From: a virus
Reading direction: 5' to 3' (one strand)
Virus record (IMG/VR): IMGVR_UViG_3300047509_000010
Span: 1 to 47,948 of that record
Length of the DNA: 47,948 nucleotides
Both the position numbers and the translations under genes were made by a program. Positions 32,902-38,992 of this stretch are shown here, in pieces. Under the pieces are notes generated by a model, which worked only from the letters and a program-made list of their open reading frames with translations, ran no database searches and was not told the origin of the DNA. Numbering within the stretch: position 1 is the first letter of the stretch; the number at the start of each line of letters is the position of its first letter.

Positions 32902-32930
32902 GGCATAAGCTATAATTTGCGCGCCGTCAA
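32902..32930 (-). promoter_or_regulatory. Sigma70-like promoter
   Basis: TTGACG, 17-base spacer, TATGCC on the minus strand, 20 bases upstream of the gene start at 32881. The spacer contains TATAAT on the opposite strand (32911-32916), which could be a -10 for the small plus-strand gene at 32979, but without a clear -35. Confidence 0.5.
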
Positions 32931-32978
32931 GGCTTCCTTAACCCGCCTCTGGCATCTTCTCCACACAAGGAGAACGCC

Positions 32979-33080
32979 ATGAACCCAAATCACGAAGCCT
33001 CAGCCCTAGCCTGCGCCGTTTCCATTGTGCTGTTTCTGGGGACGTGTTTTCTGTGGATAGTCATTTTGCAAAAGCTCTAG
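32979..33080 (+). CDS. 33-residue single-pass membrane protein
   Basis: ATG at 32979 has AAGGAGA at ideal spacing. The product (MNPNHEASALACAVSIVLFL, then GTCFLWIVILQKL) is one transmembrane helix with a short polar N-terminus. Its 3' part is antisense to the end of the minus-strand gene at 33006. Too short for routine gene calls, but the ribosome site and hydrophobic pattern are convincing. Confidence 0.6.
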   Translation: MNPNHEASALACAVSIVLFLGTCFLWIVILQKL

Positions 33081-33245
33081 CCCAGCTATTTCTAGGCTGA
33101 GCAGCGGCGCGTTTATCGCCTTGGTCACGTCCAGCCCTAGCTTTTCACAGCGCCAGCCGAACATCTTGTCTATGGCGCGGCCTAGATTGGTCGCCTTAAA
33201 CTGTTTTTGTTCCTCAGACATGAGATGCCAAGGGTCGCGGGTCAC
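33006..33245 (-). CDS. Hypothetical protein
   Basis: The protein has 79 residues. It may start at GTG 33245 (GTGA overlap with the upstream stop) or ATG 33221. Sequence: MSEEQKQFKATNLGRAIDKM, FGWRCEKLGLDVTKAINAPL, then a polar tail. Its last 75 bases overlap the plus-strand membrane peptide gene. Function unknown. Confidence 0.6.
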   Translation of the reverse strand: MTRDPWHLMSEEQKQFKATNLGRAIDKMFGWRCEKLGLDVTKAINAPLLSLEIAGLELLQNDYPQKTRPQKQHNGNGAG

Positions 33246-33574
33246 TCGACTTTGCGGACTTCAATACCCGCCGCCTCAGCGCGTCGCACCATGTCGGCCG
33301 TTCCGCGACCGCCCGGAAAGGCAACGACTAATTCCGGCGCTCCCTTGTCGAGCATTTGTTGATTGCGAATCGGGCCAGCTTGTTTACCGAACGTGCCCCA
33401 ATCGGCGGGAAATGGGATGACCGGAACGTTGTTAGCTTTGGCCCAACTATCGGCCAAATCGTCAGCCCCGGCCGCATTTCCGTGGATAATCGAGGTCGGA
33501 CAAATGCCGCATAGCACATCATAGACCTTCTGCGCGTCGCTGTAGTCGCGTCCGCCACAAACCAAAACCCTCAT
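33242..33574 (-). CDS. SLOG/DUF2493 nucleotide-binding protein
   Basis: The protein has 110 residues. MRVLVCGGRDYSDAQKVYDV, IIHGNAAGADDLADSWAKAN and VVAFPGGRGTADMVRRAEAA fit the YspA/DUF2493 branch of the SLOG Rossmann fold. SLOG domains bind nucleotide-derived ligands and occur in some defence systems. The phage version may process or sense signals, but its ligand is unknown. ATGA overlap with the gene upstream. Confidence 0.85.
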   Translation of the reverse strand: MRVLVCGGRDYSDAQKVYDVLCGICPTSIIHGNAAGADDLADSWAKANNVPVIPFPADWGTFGKQAGPIRNQQMLDKGAPELVVAFPGGRGTADMVRRAEAAGIEVRKVE

Positions 33575-34119
33575 GTCTCACCCCTGATGCGCTTCCACAG
33601 CGCAGGCGATACGCCCGTATTCGGCATCCCAACCTCCCTGCATTCCCGTTCCAGTATTGCCGTATTGGCCTTGTCCAGAATGGCTTTCCGGTTAGACTTG
33701 ATGCGGTCGCTTTCCTCGTGGCGCTCGACCAACCCCCAATTCTCCCCATATGTCTCGTGCATTTGCTGTAGAGTCGGCCGAGGAATAGTTGGAGCGGGTA
33801 GTTTCTGTTGCGCTGCATTCGCCTCCCACTGCATTGCGAATCGCGTTGTGGAAAACTCAGCCTCGCACGCTTCCCGCAAGGGCTTTATCGCTGGCATGAA
33901 ATCGTGTTTGGCCGGTAAGCCCGTGGTCACCGAGCAAAGCCGCTCGCCTACCCATTCAGGATATTGAGCAAGCAATTCCACGCTACCCGCCATCAACACG
34001 TAAACGTCACTCGCGTTCGGGGCCGGGAAAAAGCCGGAGAGGCGGTCGTATAGTTTCGCCGCTTTCGCTTGTCCCATCGGTGTATTGTCTAAGCTTGGCG
34101 CGGGCGTCGGACCAGTCAT
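33571..34119 (-). CDS. Replication-module hypothetical
   Basis: The protein has 182 residues. ATG at 34119 has GGGAGAAAC upstream. MGQAKAAKLYDRLSGFFPAP, MAGSVELLAQYPEWVGERLC, then a helical C-terminus (ESDRIKSNRKAILDKANTAI). The first 113 bases overlap the upstream loader-like gene in another frame. Adjacent replication gene suggests a helper role; no motif recognised. Confidence 0.65.
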   Translation of the reverse strand: MTGPTPAPSLDNTPMGQAKAAKLYDRLSGFFPAPNASDVYVLMAGSVELLAQYPEWVGERLCSVTTGLPAKHDFMPAIKPLREACEAEFSTTRFAMQWEANAAQQKLPAPTIPRPTLQQMHETYGENWGLVERHEESDRIKSNRKAILDKANTAILERECREVGMPNTGVSPALWKRIRGET

Positions 34120-34390
34120 TCTGCTGTTTCTCCCGAGGCTTTAGCGTAGTTGGTTGATCAGGCTCGTCATTCCAACGTTCTTCATTGAGCCAAGTCTTAG
34201 CGTGGAGAATAAATTGCGGTTCTGTTTCGCGCTTGGCATGAATATAATTTTTCAGCCCGAGCATAATGACATAGAAATCCGTATTGCCCTCTTTTTTTAT
34301 CTTGTCCAATGTTTTGAGAGAGGGCTTTTTTGCCACCTTTCTAGGATAGGCGGACCAAAATTGTTCTGCGTAATCCGACGGCCATTCCAT
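34007..34390 (-). CDS. Replication initiation/helicase-loader-like protein
   Basis: The protein has 127 residues: QFWSAYPRKVAKKPSLKTLD, then YVIMLGLKNYIHAKRETEPQ and ILHAKTWLNEERWNDEPDQP. The FW-x-YP-K start and WLN--RW-DE segment are a signature shared with C-terminal parts of phage replication initiator or DnaT/loader proteins. The usual N-terminal HTH is missing. AAAGGA precedes the ATG at good spacing. Confidence 0.75.
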   Translation of the reverse strand: MEWPSDYAEQFWSAYPRKVAKKPSLKTLDKIKKEGNTDFYVIMLGLKNYIHAKRETEPQFILHAKTWLNEERWNDEPDQPTTLKPREKQQNDWSDARAKLRQYTDGTSESGETIRPPLRLFPGPERE

Positions 34391-34393
34391 TGG

Positions 34394-34657
34394 CTATTCC
34401 TTTAAGGCCGCACCAGCCATCCAGCGATAGGTTTCTATTTGATCGGCATCATTGCCAACAGATTCTTTCATTTCCTTAGTTGGCTCCTGCATAGTTTCAA
34501 TTGCTACGCGGGCGATTTTGCGCAAATCTAACGACCCTCCATTTGGAGACCAATCCTCAATTGAGGCATGCCAATCGGTTTTACTGTCATGAAGTGGCTG
34601 TGCCAGCAATTGGCGGCCGATTTCTGCTTTGATTGCAGCAGCAACACGATCAATCAT
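34394..34657 (-). CDS. Hypothetical protein
   Basis: The start is ATG 34657 (ATGA overlap on the upstream stop). The 87-residue protein begins MIDRVAAAIKAEIGRQLLAQ and ends ETYRWMAGAALKE. It is helical with an Asp/Trp-rich middle. This type is common near phage replication genes. Function unknown. Confidence 0.65.
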   Translation of the reverse strand: MIDRVAAAIKAEIGRQLLAQPLHDSKTDWHASIEDWSPNGGSLDLRKIARVAIETMQEPTKEMKESVGNDADQIETYRWMAGAALKE

Positions 34658-34977
34658 GCTAAAACCCAAGCAACTGCCGATCTTCCCGACCGGCCTAACT
34701 TCGACCAGCCACTGTCCTTGACCCGGCCCATCAGTTGCAGTTCACGGCGGCGGGGTCGTTGCGTATTTGGCCCAAGTTGCAAGTCAGCCTGCATTTCCTC
34801 GTCTGTAGCGCCTTGAGGATGTTGGCCGAGGTAGGCTAGTATTTTCTTGTGCAGCGGGCCTATCTTTCCCTCGATGGCCGTTGCCGCCGCTATGCTTGTC
34901 GGGGAATGCCGTTGTGCAGGCGCGTGGCCGCCGTAGGTATAAGGCGTGTCGCCAAGAAGGTCTTTCATGCTGGCCAT
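34654..34977 (-). CDS. Winged-helix DNA-binding protein
   Basis: The protein has 107 residues. LHKKILAYLGQHPQGATDEE, MQADLQLGPNTQRPRRRELQ, then LMGRVKDSGWSKLGRSGRSA matches a small winged-helix module common in phage replication regions ('TQRPRRxEL'). Probably binds DNA near the origin or regulates the operon. One-base overlap with its upstream neighbour. Confidence 0.75.
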   Translation of the reverse strand: MASMKDLLGDTPYTYGGHAPAQRHSPTSIAAATAIEGKIGPLHKKILAYLGQHPQGATDEEMQADLQLGPNTQRPRRRELQLMGRVKDSGWSKLGRSGRSAVAWVLA

Positions 34978-35219
34978 TAGACGCGGCCTTTAACGTGCGC
35001 TTCCACAAGATCAAGAGCGGCGCGGATTTTCGGGATGTCCTCGATTAGAATCTCCACGGTGCCTTGGCCGTGGCTGTTGTCTCTCGAACTTGGGTAAAGT
35101 TCAATCGCGTGTCGCGCCTCTTTGTCGTAGGTATCCTCGCCGCGTAAATAGAACGACTCGCGGCGAACCTCTACGCTGTACTCACCCATTTCAGGAGTGG
35201 AGTCTAAACACGCGCCCAT
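34977..35219 (-). CDS. Hypothetical protein
   Basis: The ATG at 35219 has AGGGGAGCGGGAG upstream; an ATG at 35243 would sit inside the upstream gene. The 80-residue product has beta strands (YSVEVRRESFYLRGEDTYDK) and a final helix (IPKIRAALDLVEAHVKG). Function unknown. Confidence 0.65.
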   Translation of the reverse strand: MGACLDSTPEMGEYSVEVRRESFYLRGEDTYDKEARHAIELYPSSRDNSHGQGTVEILIEDIPKIRAALDLVEAHVKGRV

Positions 35220-35230
35220 CTCCCGCTCCC

Positions 35231-35602
35231 CTAAAACCCGCAATCGTGGTAGCTATCGCGCTCGCCGATAAGGATTGAGGTTCCGTTTTTCATGTCCGAA
35301 CCCTCCTCGACATACCGGCCGTTCTTGCGCAGGCTGAACCAGCGCAACGGGGACATCGTATTGCGCTCGTAACGATAATCCTGCGAATCGCACATACCAT
35401 TGGCGTCGGTACGGATTGAACGATCCTCTTGAATTTGGACGCGCTTCACGGTTGGGTTCCCCATTGAACCACCCAGCTTAATGCGGACAATGGTTGCCGC
35501 ATGGCGGTCGCTGTACATGATAATCGTCGCGCCCATTCCGACTTCCGGGGTGACGGGCTTGGAACGTTCCATCAGGCGGTTGTGAAGGTTGCCGTGCAGC
35601 AT
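35231..35602 (-). CDS. Conserved phage protein, operon start
   Basis: The protein has 123 residues: GATIIMYSDRHAATIVRIKL, VQIQEDRSIRTDANGMCDSQ, then DYRYERNTMSPLRWFSLRKN. The family is recurrent in phages with function unknown. The ATG lies after GGGGAGATAGAC. Promoter at 35629-35657. Its start codons MLH match the other gene that uses the same promoter type (30864). Confidence 0.75.
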   Translation of the reverse strand: MLHGNLHNRLMERSKPVTPEVGMGATIIMYSDRHAATIVRIKLGGSMGNPTVKRVQIQEDRSIRTDANGMCDSQDYRYERNTMSPLRWFSLRKNGRYVEEGSDMKNGTSILIGERDSYHDCGF

Positions 35603-35628
35603 GTCTATCTCCCCTTGTTGATAATTGA

Positions 35629-35657
35629 ACCTTAGCGCGGGACTAGGGGCCTGTCAA
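35629..35657 (-). promoter_or_regulatory. Sigma70-like promoter, shared leader type
   Basis: TTGACA, 17-base spacer, TAAGGT, followed by TCAATTATCAAC, matching the promoter at 30890-30918 in both hexamers and the first 12 transcribed bases. The shared sequence may also be an operator. It lies back to back with a plus-strand promoter. Confidence 0.75.
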
Positions 35658-35660
35658 GGA

Positions 35661-35689
35661 TTGATTTCGTCTTGCCTGCGGGCTACGGT
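35661..35689 (+). promoter_or_regulatory. Divergent promoter for the plus-strand pair
   Basis: TTGATT (35661-35666), 17-base spacer, TACGGT (35684-35689), 35 bases upstream of the secreted protein gene. Separated by only three bases from the -35 of the minus-strand promoter, so one regulator could control both. Confidence 0.5.
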
Positions 35690-35723
35690 TCCGGCCTCGG
35701 GAACAACACAAAGGGCACGGTAC

Positions 35724-36353
35724 ATGAAACCATTTCTGATGGTGCTGATTTTTGCTGTCATTTTTTCCTTACCCGCCAAAGCTCAAACATTCGTCGGAGA
35801 CCGTTACGCCAGCATGTCCAATGACGTGTTGCATTCAATGCGCTGTGCCCCACCGCTCAATCGGTGCCACCGGGTCAAGACTAAACGCCACAAACCCCAC
35901 TATTCCGCCAGCCGTGCCCACAGGCGCGTTATTCGGCAAGTCGTCCCTTCCTACAGGACCAATACTGGATTCGCGCCTACAGCCCGTTTCCTTGAGGAGG
36001 CAGGGCAAGCCATTGTGGCTCCCGTGCAACAGGTCTTTCGTACTGTAGAGTCGGCCGTGGTAGGAAGTCGCCCGGCGGGGTGTCCCCACCGATTCTGCGC
36101 CTGCGCCCTCAGCATTAAGGTGTTTGGCCGACAAGTAGCTGGGCTGAACCTTGCGGCGAACTGGCTGCGCTTTCCCCGCGCTCATCCAGCCTCCGGTATG
36201 GTGGCGGCGCGGCGAGGGCACGTTTTCCAGCTTATTTCGCATATCTCGGGCACCCATTGGCAAGTCTGGGACGCCAATAGCGGACGGGGCCGAATCAGAA
36301 TCCACGCCCGCAGCATTGCGGGATTTGCTATTGTGGACCCTAGACGTAGCTAG
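35724..36353 (+). CDS. Secreted protein, CHAP/NlpC-like hydrolase candidate
   Basis: The start ATG at 35724 has AAAGGG upstream. The 209-residue product has a classic signal peptide (KPFLMVLIFAVIFSLPAKAQ). A basic middle follows, then a C-terminal domain with CPHRFCACALSIKVFGR, LNLAANWLRFPRAHP, GMVAARRGHVFQLISHISG, and a final NSGRGRIRIHARSI. Cys early, His in the RRGHV segment and the polar end resemble papain-like CHAP/NlpC domains of rhizobial secreted proteins. It may lyse peptidoglycan. The catalytic assignment is inferred. Confidence 0.55.
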   Translation: MKPFLMVLIFAVIFSLPAKAQTFVGDRYASMSNDVLHSMRCAPPLNRCHRVKTKRHKPHYSASRAHRRVIRQVVPSYRTNTGFAPTARFLEEAGQAIVAPVQQVFRTVESAVVGSRPAGCPHRFCACALSIKVFGRQVAGLNLAANWLRFPRAHPASGMVAARRGHVFQLISHISGTHWQVWDANSGRGRIRIHARSIAGFAIVDPRRS

Positions 36354-36408
36354 CGGAACCATTGGTTCTCACCCCGCGTTGAAGCTAGGCCCATAGGAGG
36401 GCAAATCA

Positions 36409-36648
36409 ATGATCGGTAGCCTCATTGGCATCATCTTCGCGTTGATTATCATCGGAGTCATTTGGTGGGCCGTGCAGACGCTCATGGGCCTCATTCCAAT
36501 CGCAGAGCCGTTCAAGACCATCATTTACGTGCTGTGCGTACTTATCATGGTCCTGATCGTGCTGTGGATTATCACTATCCTGCTCGGTATGGCTGGTATT
36601 CATGTCCCAATGCGATTGGGTGACGTGGGTTTTCCGATGCTGGCGTGA
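36409..36648 (+). CDS. Small membrane protein, Thivi_2564-like
   Basis: The protein has 79 residues. Two or three hydrophobic helices: LIGIIFALIIIGVIWWAVQT and IIYVLCVLIMVLIVLWIITI, separated by LMGLIPIAEPFK, with a short tail. The pattern matches the Thivi_2564 membrane family common in proteobacteria. AGGAGGG lies ahead of the ATG. Together with the secreted protein upstream it could be a holin/lysin-type pair, but this is a hypothesis. Confidence 0.7.
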   Translation: MIGSLIGIIFALIIIGVIWWAVQTLMGLIPIAEPFKTIIYVLCVLIMVLIVLWIITILLGMAGIHVPMRLGDVGFPMLA

Positions 36649-36715
36649 GCCAGATAGAGCCTTTGCCGCCTTATCCGTCCGGGCCTAAGTCAATCTGTAA
36701 GGGCGTGCCGGGGTG

Positions 36716-36952
36716 CTAGTCAGGATTCTTCCGCACAGGCCAGCGCAGCATTTCATCGGCCAAATCAAATGCTTCTCTTACTTTATCCACGGGGCAATTC
36801 AGCGAACGCGCTCGGATAGCCCATAGTTCTACAAGTTCTGCGGCAAGCGCATCTTGGGCACGCAAGATAAACACTGGTTCGTTATCGGCGGCTTTACCCA
36901 AACAACCTTCGCCCTTCGCAGCGCGTTCACGTTCGATTTTAGCAAGTCCCAT
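36716..36952 (-). CDS. Conserved phage protein
   Basis: The protein has 78 residues: CLGKAADNEPVFILRAQDAL, then AAELVELWAIRARSLNCPVD and LADEMLRWP. This is a common phage family (EPVFxLRAQD). GGAGGACAT precedes the ATG. Function unknown. Confidence 0.75.
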   Translation of the reverse strand: MGLAKIERERAAKGEGCLGKAADNEPVFILRAQDALAAELVELWAIRARSLNCPVDKVREAFDLADEMLRWPVRKNPD

Positions 36953-36967
36953 TATGTCCTCCCGTTT

Positions 36968-37183
36968 CTAGGGCTTTAGCTTGTCAATCAGCCGCAGCAC
37001 GTCAGTCAGCGCCTCAAGTCTTTCCGTCTTGCCTTCCCGGCGCGCTTGGCCAGCCATGATGCCGAGGTCGCGAATGAGAGTGGGGAGCGCCTTGCTAAAA
37101 GTGTCGCAAACTACGAGCATGTGAGTCGCGTCTTTCGGTGCTCGCTTTAGCCATTCGCGAATGTCGTCCTGCGTCGTTCGCAT
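36968..37183 (-). CDS. Conserved phage protein (ATHMLVVCDTF)
   Basis: The protein has 71 residues: DDIREWLKRAPKDATHMLVV, CDTFSKALPTLIRDLG, then a basic helix. The ATHMxVVCDTF motif is shared by many short phage proteins. GGAGGGACT lies ahead of the ATG, and a promoter is at 37203-37231. Function unknown. Confidence 0.75.
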   Translation of the reverse strand: MRTTQDDIREWLKRAPKDATHMLVVCDTFSKALPTLIRDLGIMAGQARREGKTERLEALTDVLRLIDKLKP

Positions 37184-37199
37184 TAGTCCCTCCTATGCG

Positions 37200-37334
37200 T
37201 TACTTATGCCTTGTCTTGGATGGGGTGTCAAGCGCCTTCCGGATAAGCACGTCCACATAAGCCCGCGTCAAGGAATCATAGGAAGCGGCGCGCTGCCTTA
37301 GTTTCTGGCCTTCGTCCTTGTCTTTCTCAATCAT
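37200..37334 (-). CDS. Frame-shifted continuation or separate small gene
   Basis: A minus-strand frame open from about 37439 to a TAA at 37200 reads TNPEYIRDISEQVYRAQLGD, then SMIEKDKDEGQKLRQRAASY and a basic end. It has no ATG before 37334. The part upstream of that ATG looks coding, yet overlaps the gene at 37340-37684 in a different frame. Either it is a 44-residue gene (ATG 37334), or it is the true C-terminus of the upstream protein after a -1 shift near 37400. Confidence 0.45.
   Translation of the reverse strand: MIEKDKDEGQKLRQRAASYDSLTRAYVDVLIRKALDTPSKTRHK
37203..37231 (-). promoter_or_regulatory. Sigma70-like promoter
   Basis: TTGACA, 17-base spacer, CATAAG on the minus strand, about 20 bases upstream of the gene at 37183. 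It lies inside the end of the upstream frame (37200-37334). Confidence 0.55.
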
Positions 37335-37339
37335 TGACT

Positions 37340-37684
37340 TCACATCGGAGTCGCCGAGTTGCGCGCGATAGACTTGTTCGGATATATCGCGAATGTACTC
37401 AGGGTTTGTGTTACGTCGCGAAGCAGGCGTAAAGCCTCGTCAAGCGTGCACCGACAACGAGACTGAAAATCAGCATGACGCGATGAGGGTTGCGGTTCGT
37501 ATTCCCATAGCCCGTGTTTGTTCAAGCATTCGCCGCCGTCTACTAGCGCCCATAGTCCTGTTCCACGCGATTCAACGCGCATAGACTTACCCTCGATTTT
37601 ATAGGCGCAAGGGCTAATGCCAGCCTCATCCATTTCTTCCCAAGTCATTTGATTTTCCCAAGGTCGCTCAAATGTGCGGGTCAT
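37340..37684 (-). CDS. Hypothetical protein, C-terminus uncertain
   Basis: The start is ATG 37684 (ATGA overlap). The 114-residue protein has YKIEGKSMRVESRGTGLWAL, VDGGECLNKHGLWEYEPQPS and a helix TLDEALRLLRDVTQ. After that the current frame ends in an ill-fitting tail (STFAIYPNKSIARNSATPM), while the -1 frame continues well (see 37200-37334). Possible frameshift. Function unknown. Confidence 0.65.
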   Translation of the reverse strand: MTRTFERPWENQMTWEEMDEAGISPCAYKIEGKSMRVESRGTGLWALVDGGECLNKHGLWEYEPQPSSRHADFQSRCRCTLDEALRLLRDVTQTLSTFAIYPNKSIARNSATPM

Positions 37685-38085
37685 CGGTTTGCAAATCCCC
37701 CAAGCGGATCGGCATGACAGGGCGTGCAATCGGCGCAGAACTCGTTAAGAGGCTTGCCGCCAGCCGCCTCGTGAAAAGCGCAGAGCCGACAGAAACACGC
37801 GAGATTTTTTCCCTTGAGCGGCCCGAGATAGATCGGCTTGCCCCACGGCATGGGCGGGTGGCGCGGCGGTGTGTCGGCCGACTTGAGTGCGACCCTCCAA
37901 TCGTCGCGAAAGGCGTCAACGCAGAACTGCGCTAATTCTTGCGTTGTTCCTCTGTAACCCGCCTCGATTGCACCCGCGACCGTGTATGGATTGCCGTACC
38001 GGCCCGGCCGCGTGACGCTCACTGTGTTCGGCGGCATCCGCCAGCCCTTCGTGCGCTTGCGCTGAATGCGAAGCAACGCGGTCAT
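37681..38085 (-). CDS. DUF4326 protein
   Basis: The start is ATG 38085 (ATGA overlap on upstream stop). The 134-residue protein has GWRMPPNTVSVTRPGRYGNP, LGPLKGKNLACFCRL and a final CTPCHADPLGGFANR. These are the DUF4326 signatures (MPxxTVxVxRPxxxGNP and the C-W/F-C ... CHAD motif). A Cys-rich core suggests metal binding. Common in phages and actinobacterial/alphaproteobacterial accessory DNA; function not established. Confidence 0.85.
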   Translation of the reverse strand: MTALLRIQRKRTKGWRMPPNTVSVTRPGRYGNPYTVAGAIEAGYRGTTQELAQFCVDAFRDDWRVALKSADTPPRHPPMPWGKPIYLGPLKGKNLACFCRLCAFHEAAGGKPLNEFCADCTPCHADPLGGFANR

Positions 38086-38222
38086 GGGTATTCCCCGTTC
38101 ATCCTCCGCGCCGCCGCTTTGGCTTCCGCGTGGTTCGGATAGAACGCAATGAAATGACATTCACCGGACGAGTAGCGCCAAGCTACCGCCCATTGTTTTT
38201 GTCGGAAATAGGTTATGTACAT
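38082..38222 (-). CDS. 46-residue small protein
   Basis: ATG 38222 lies just inside the end of the upstream Cys-rich gene. The sequence MYITYFRQKQWAVAWRYSSG, then AFYPNHAEAKAAARRMNGE is a plausible small alpha/beta domain. ATGA overlap with DUF4326 downstream. Function unknown. Confidence 0.6.
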   Translation of the reverse strand: MYITYFRQKQWAVAWRYSSGECHFIAFYPNHAEAKAAARRMNGEYP

Positions 38223-38431
38223 TTCCGACCTTCCTTTAGCGCATCGCTTAGAACTTCTCTCAAGTCGCCCGGCGCTTGGCGCTTCTGGCAATCGCAGGGG
38301 CGGGCGCATTCGTCGCAGCCCCATTCGGCGTCTACGCAACAGCCGTCGAAACACTCGTAAACGACGCCCTCCCCGCCGCAGTTCGGACATTCGGCGTCAT
38401 CGTCAATCCAGTCCGGCTCTGATGCTGTCAT
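38213..38431 (-). CDS. Cys-rich zinc-binding protein
   Basis: The protein has 72 residues: CPNCGGEGVVYECFDGCCVD, then CDECARPCDCQKRQ. At least nine Cys in CxxC-type pairs resemble a zinc ribbon or DnaJ-type Cys-rich motif. Four-base overlap with the gene upstream. Function unknown. Confidence 0.7.
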   Translation of the reverse strand: MTASEPDWIDDDAECPNCGGEGVVYECFDGCCVDAEWGCDECARPCDCQKRQAPGDLREVLSDALKEGRKCT

Positions 38432-38694
38432 GGCGTCACCACGCTTGGGATTGGGCTGAAATGCGTGTGGTAGCCGGGCCAGCCGCCGACGTTGACCGTC
38501 AGGCTCGGCAGGTAGTGCTCTTTTTCGTCCCGGTTTGTGCGGACTTTCACCAACACTGGGTAGCCCAAATCGTTAGGTGTGCCGACGTATGGCGGCTCTT
38601 GGATTGGCGGCGACCACCAAAGGACCGGACCCATTTCCTCGTTCCACTCGGAGGCGGGTCGAAGGGTCAAAAGCTCGCGGATATTGGTGCTCAT
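38428..38694 (-). CDS. Conserved phage protein
   Basis: The protein has 88 residues: MGPVLWWSPPIQEPPYVGTP, NDLGYPVLVKVRTNRDEKEH, then WPGYHTHFSPIP. The PPYVG ... GYHTHF/W-P pattern is found in many phage accessory proteins. Function unknown. Coupled on both sides by ATGA overlaps. Confidence 0.75.
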   Translation of the reverse strand: MSTNIRELLTLRPASEWNEEMGPVLWWSPPIQEPPYVGTPNDLGYPVLVKVRTNRDEKEHYLPSLTVNVGGWPGYHTHFSPIPSVVTP

Positions 38695-38867
38695 CGTGGA
38701 TACCGTTCTTTCTCAAGACAAGCGGCGCATAGAGATTCGAACGTCTCGGTCGTAAATTCCGAATCAGGCGAGACAAGAATATGTTGCGCCTTTCCTTTTT
38801 CCAAGTCATTAAAATTCACCCATTTTCCACAGGCGTCGCATTTTATTCTGTCGGTTTTAGTCAGCAT
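38691..38867 (-). CDS. 58-residue zinc-ribbon protein
   Basis: The protein starts at ATG 38867 after GGAGGGAA. MLTKTDRIKCDACGKWVNFN and LCAACLEKERYPR give two CxxC knuckles (10/13 and 47/50). Ends with ATGA overlap onto the next gene. It is the first gene of the minus-strand operon that faces away from the RNA island. Confidence 0.7.
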   Translation of the reverse strand: MLTKTDRIKCDACGKWVNFNDLEKGKAQHILVSPDSEFTTETFESLCAACLEKERYPR

Positions 38868-38878
38868 ATTTCCCTCCG

Positions 38879-38906
38879 ATTTTAGACGCAGTTATCCGAA
38901 AGTCCA
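38879..38906 (-). promoter_or_regulatory. Promoter candidate at the RNA-island border
   Basis: Minus strand TGGACT, 16-base spacer, TAAAAT, just upstream of the zinc-ribbon gene. It would start the left-going operon beside the plus-strand RNA region. Confidence 0.4.
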
Positions 38907-38992
38907 TCTAGTCTTTGCTTCCTACCTTACTCACTTTCTGGTTTTCCTTAAAACCTACCTCGGCTGACCAACCTTAATCTTTTCTAAAAGAG

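Noticed and set aside
38215-38967. 250-codon plus-strand frame opposite several small genes
   Set aside because: The minus-strand genes here are coupled by ATGA overlaps and contain zinc motifs; the plus frame is their shadow.
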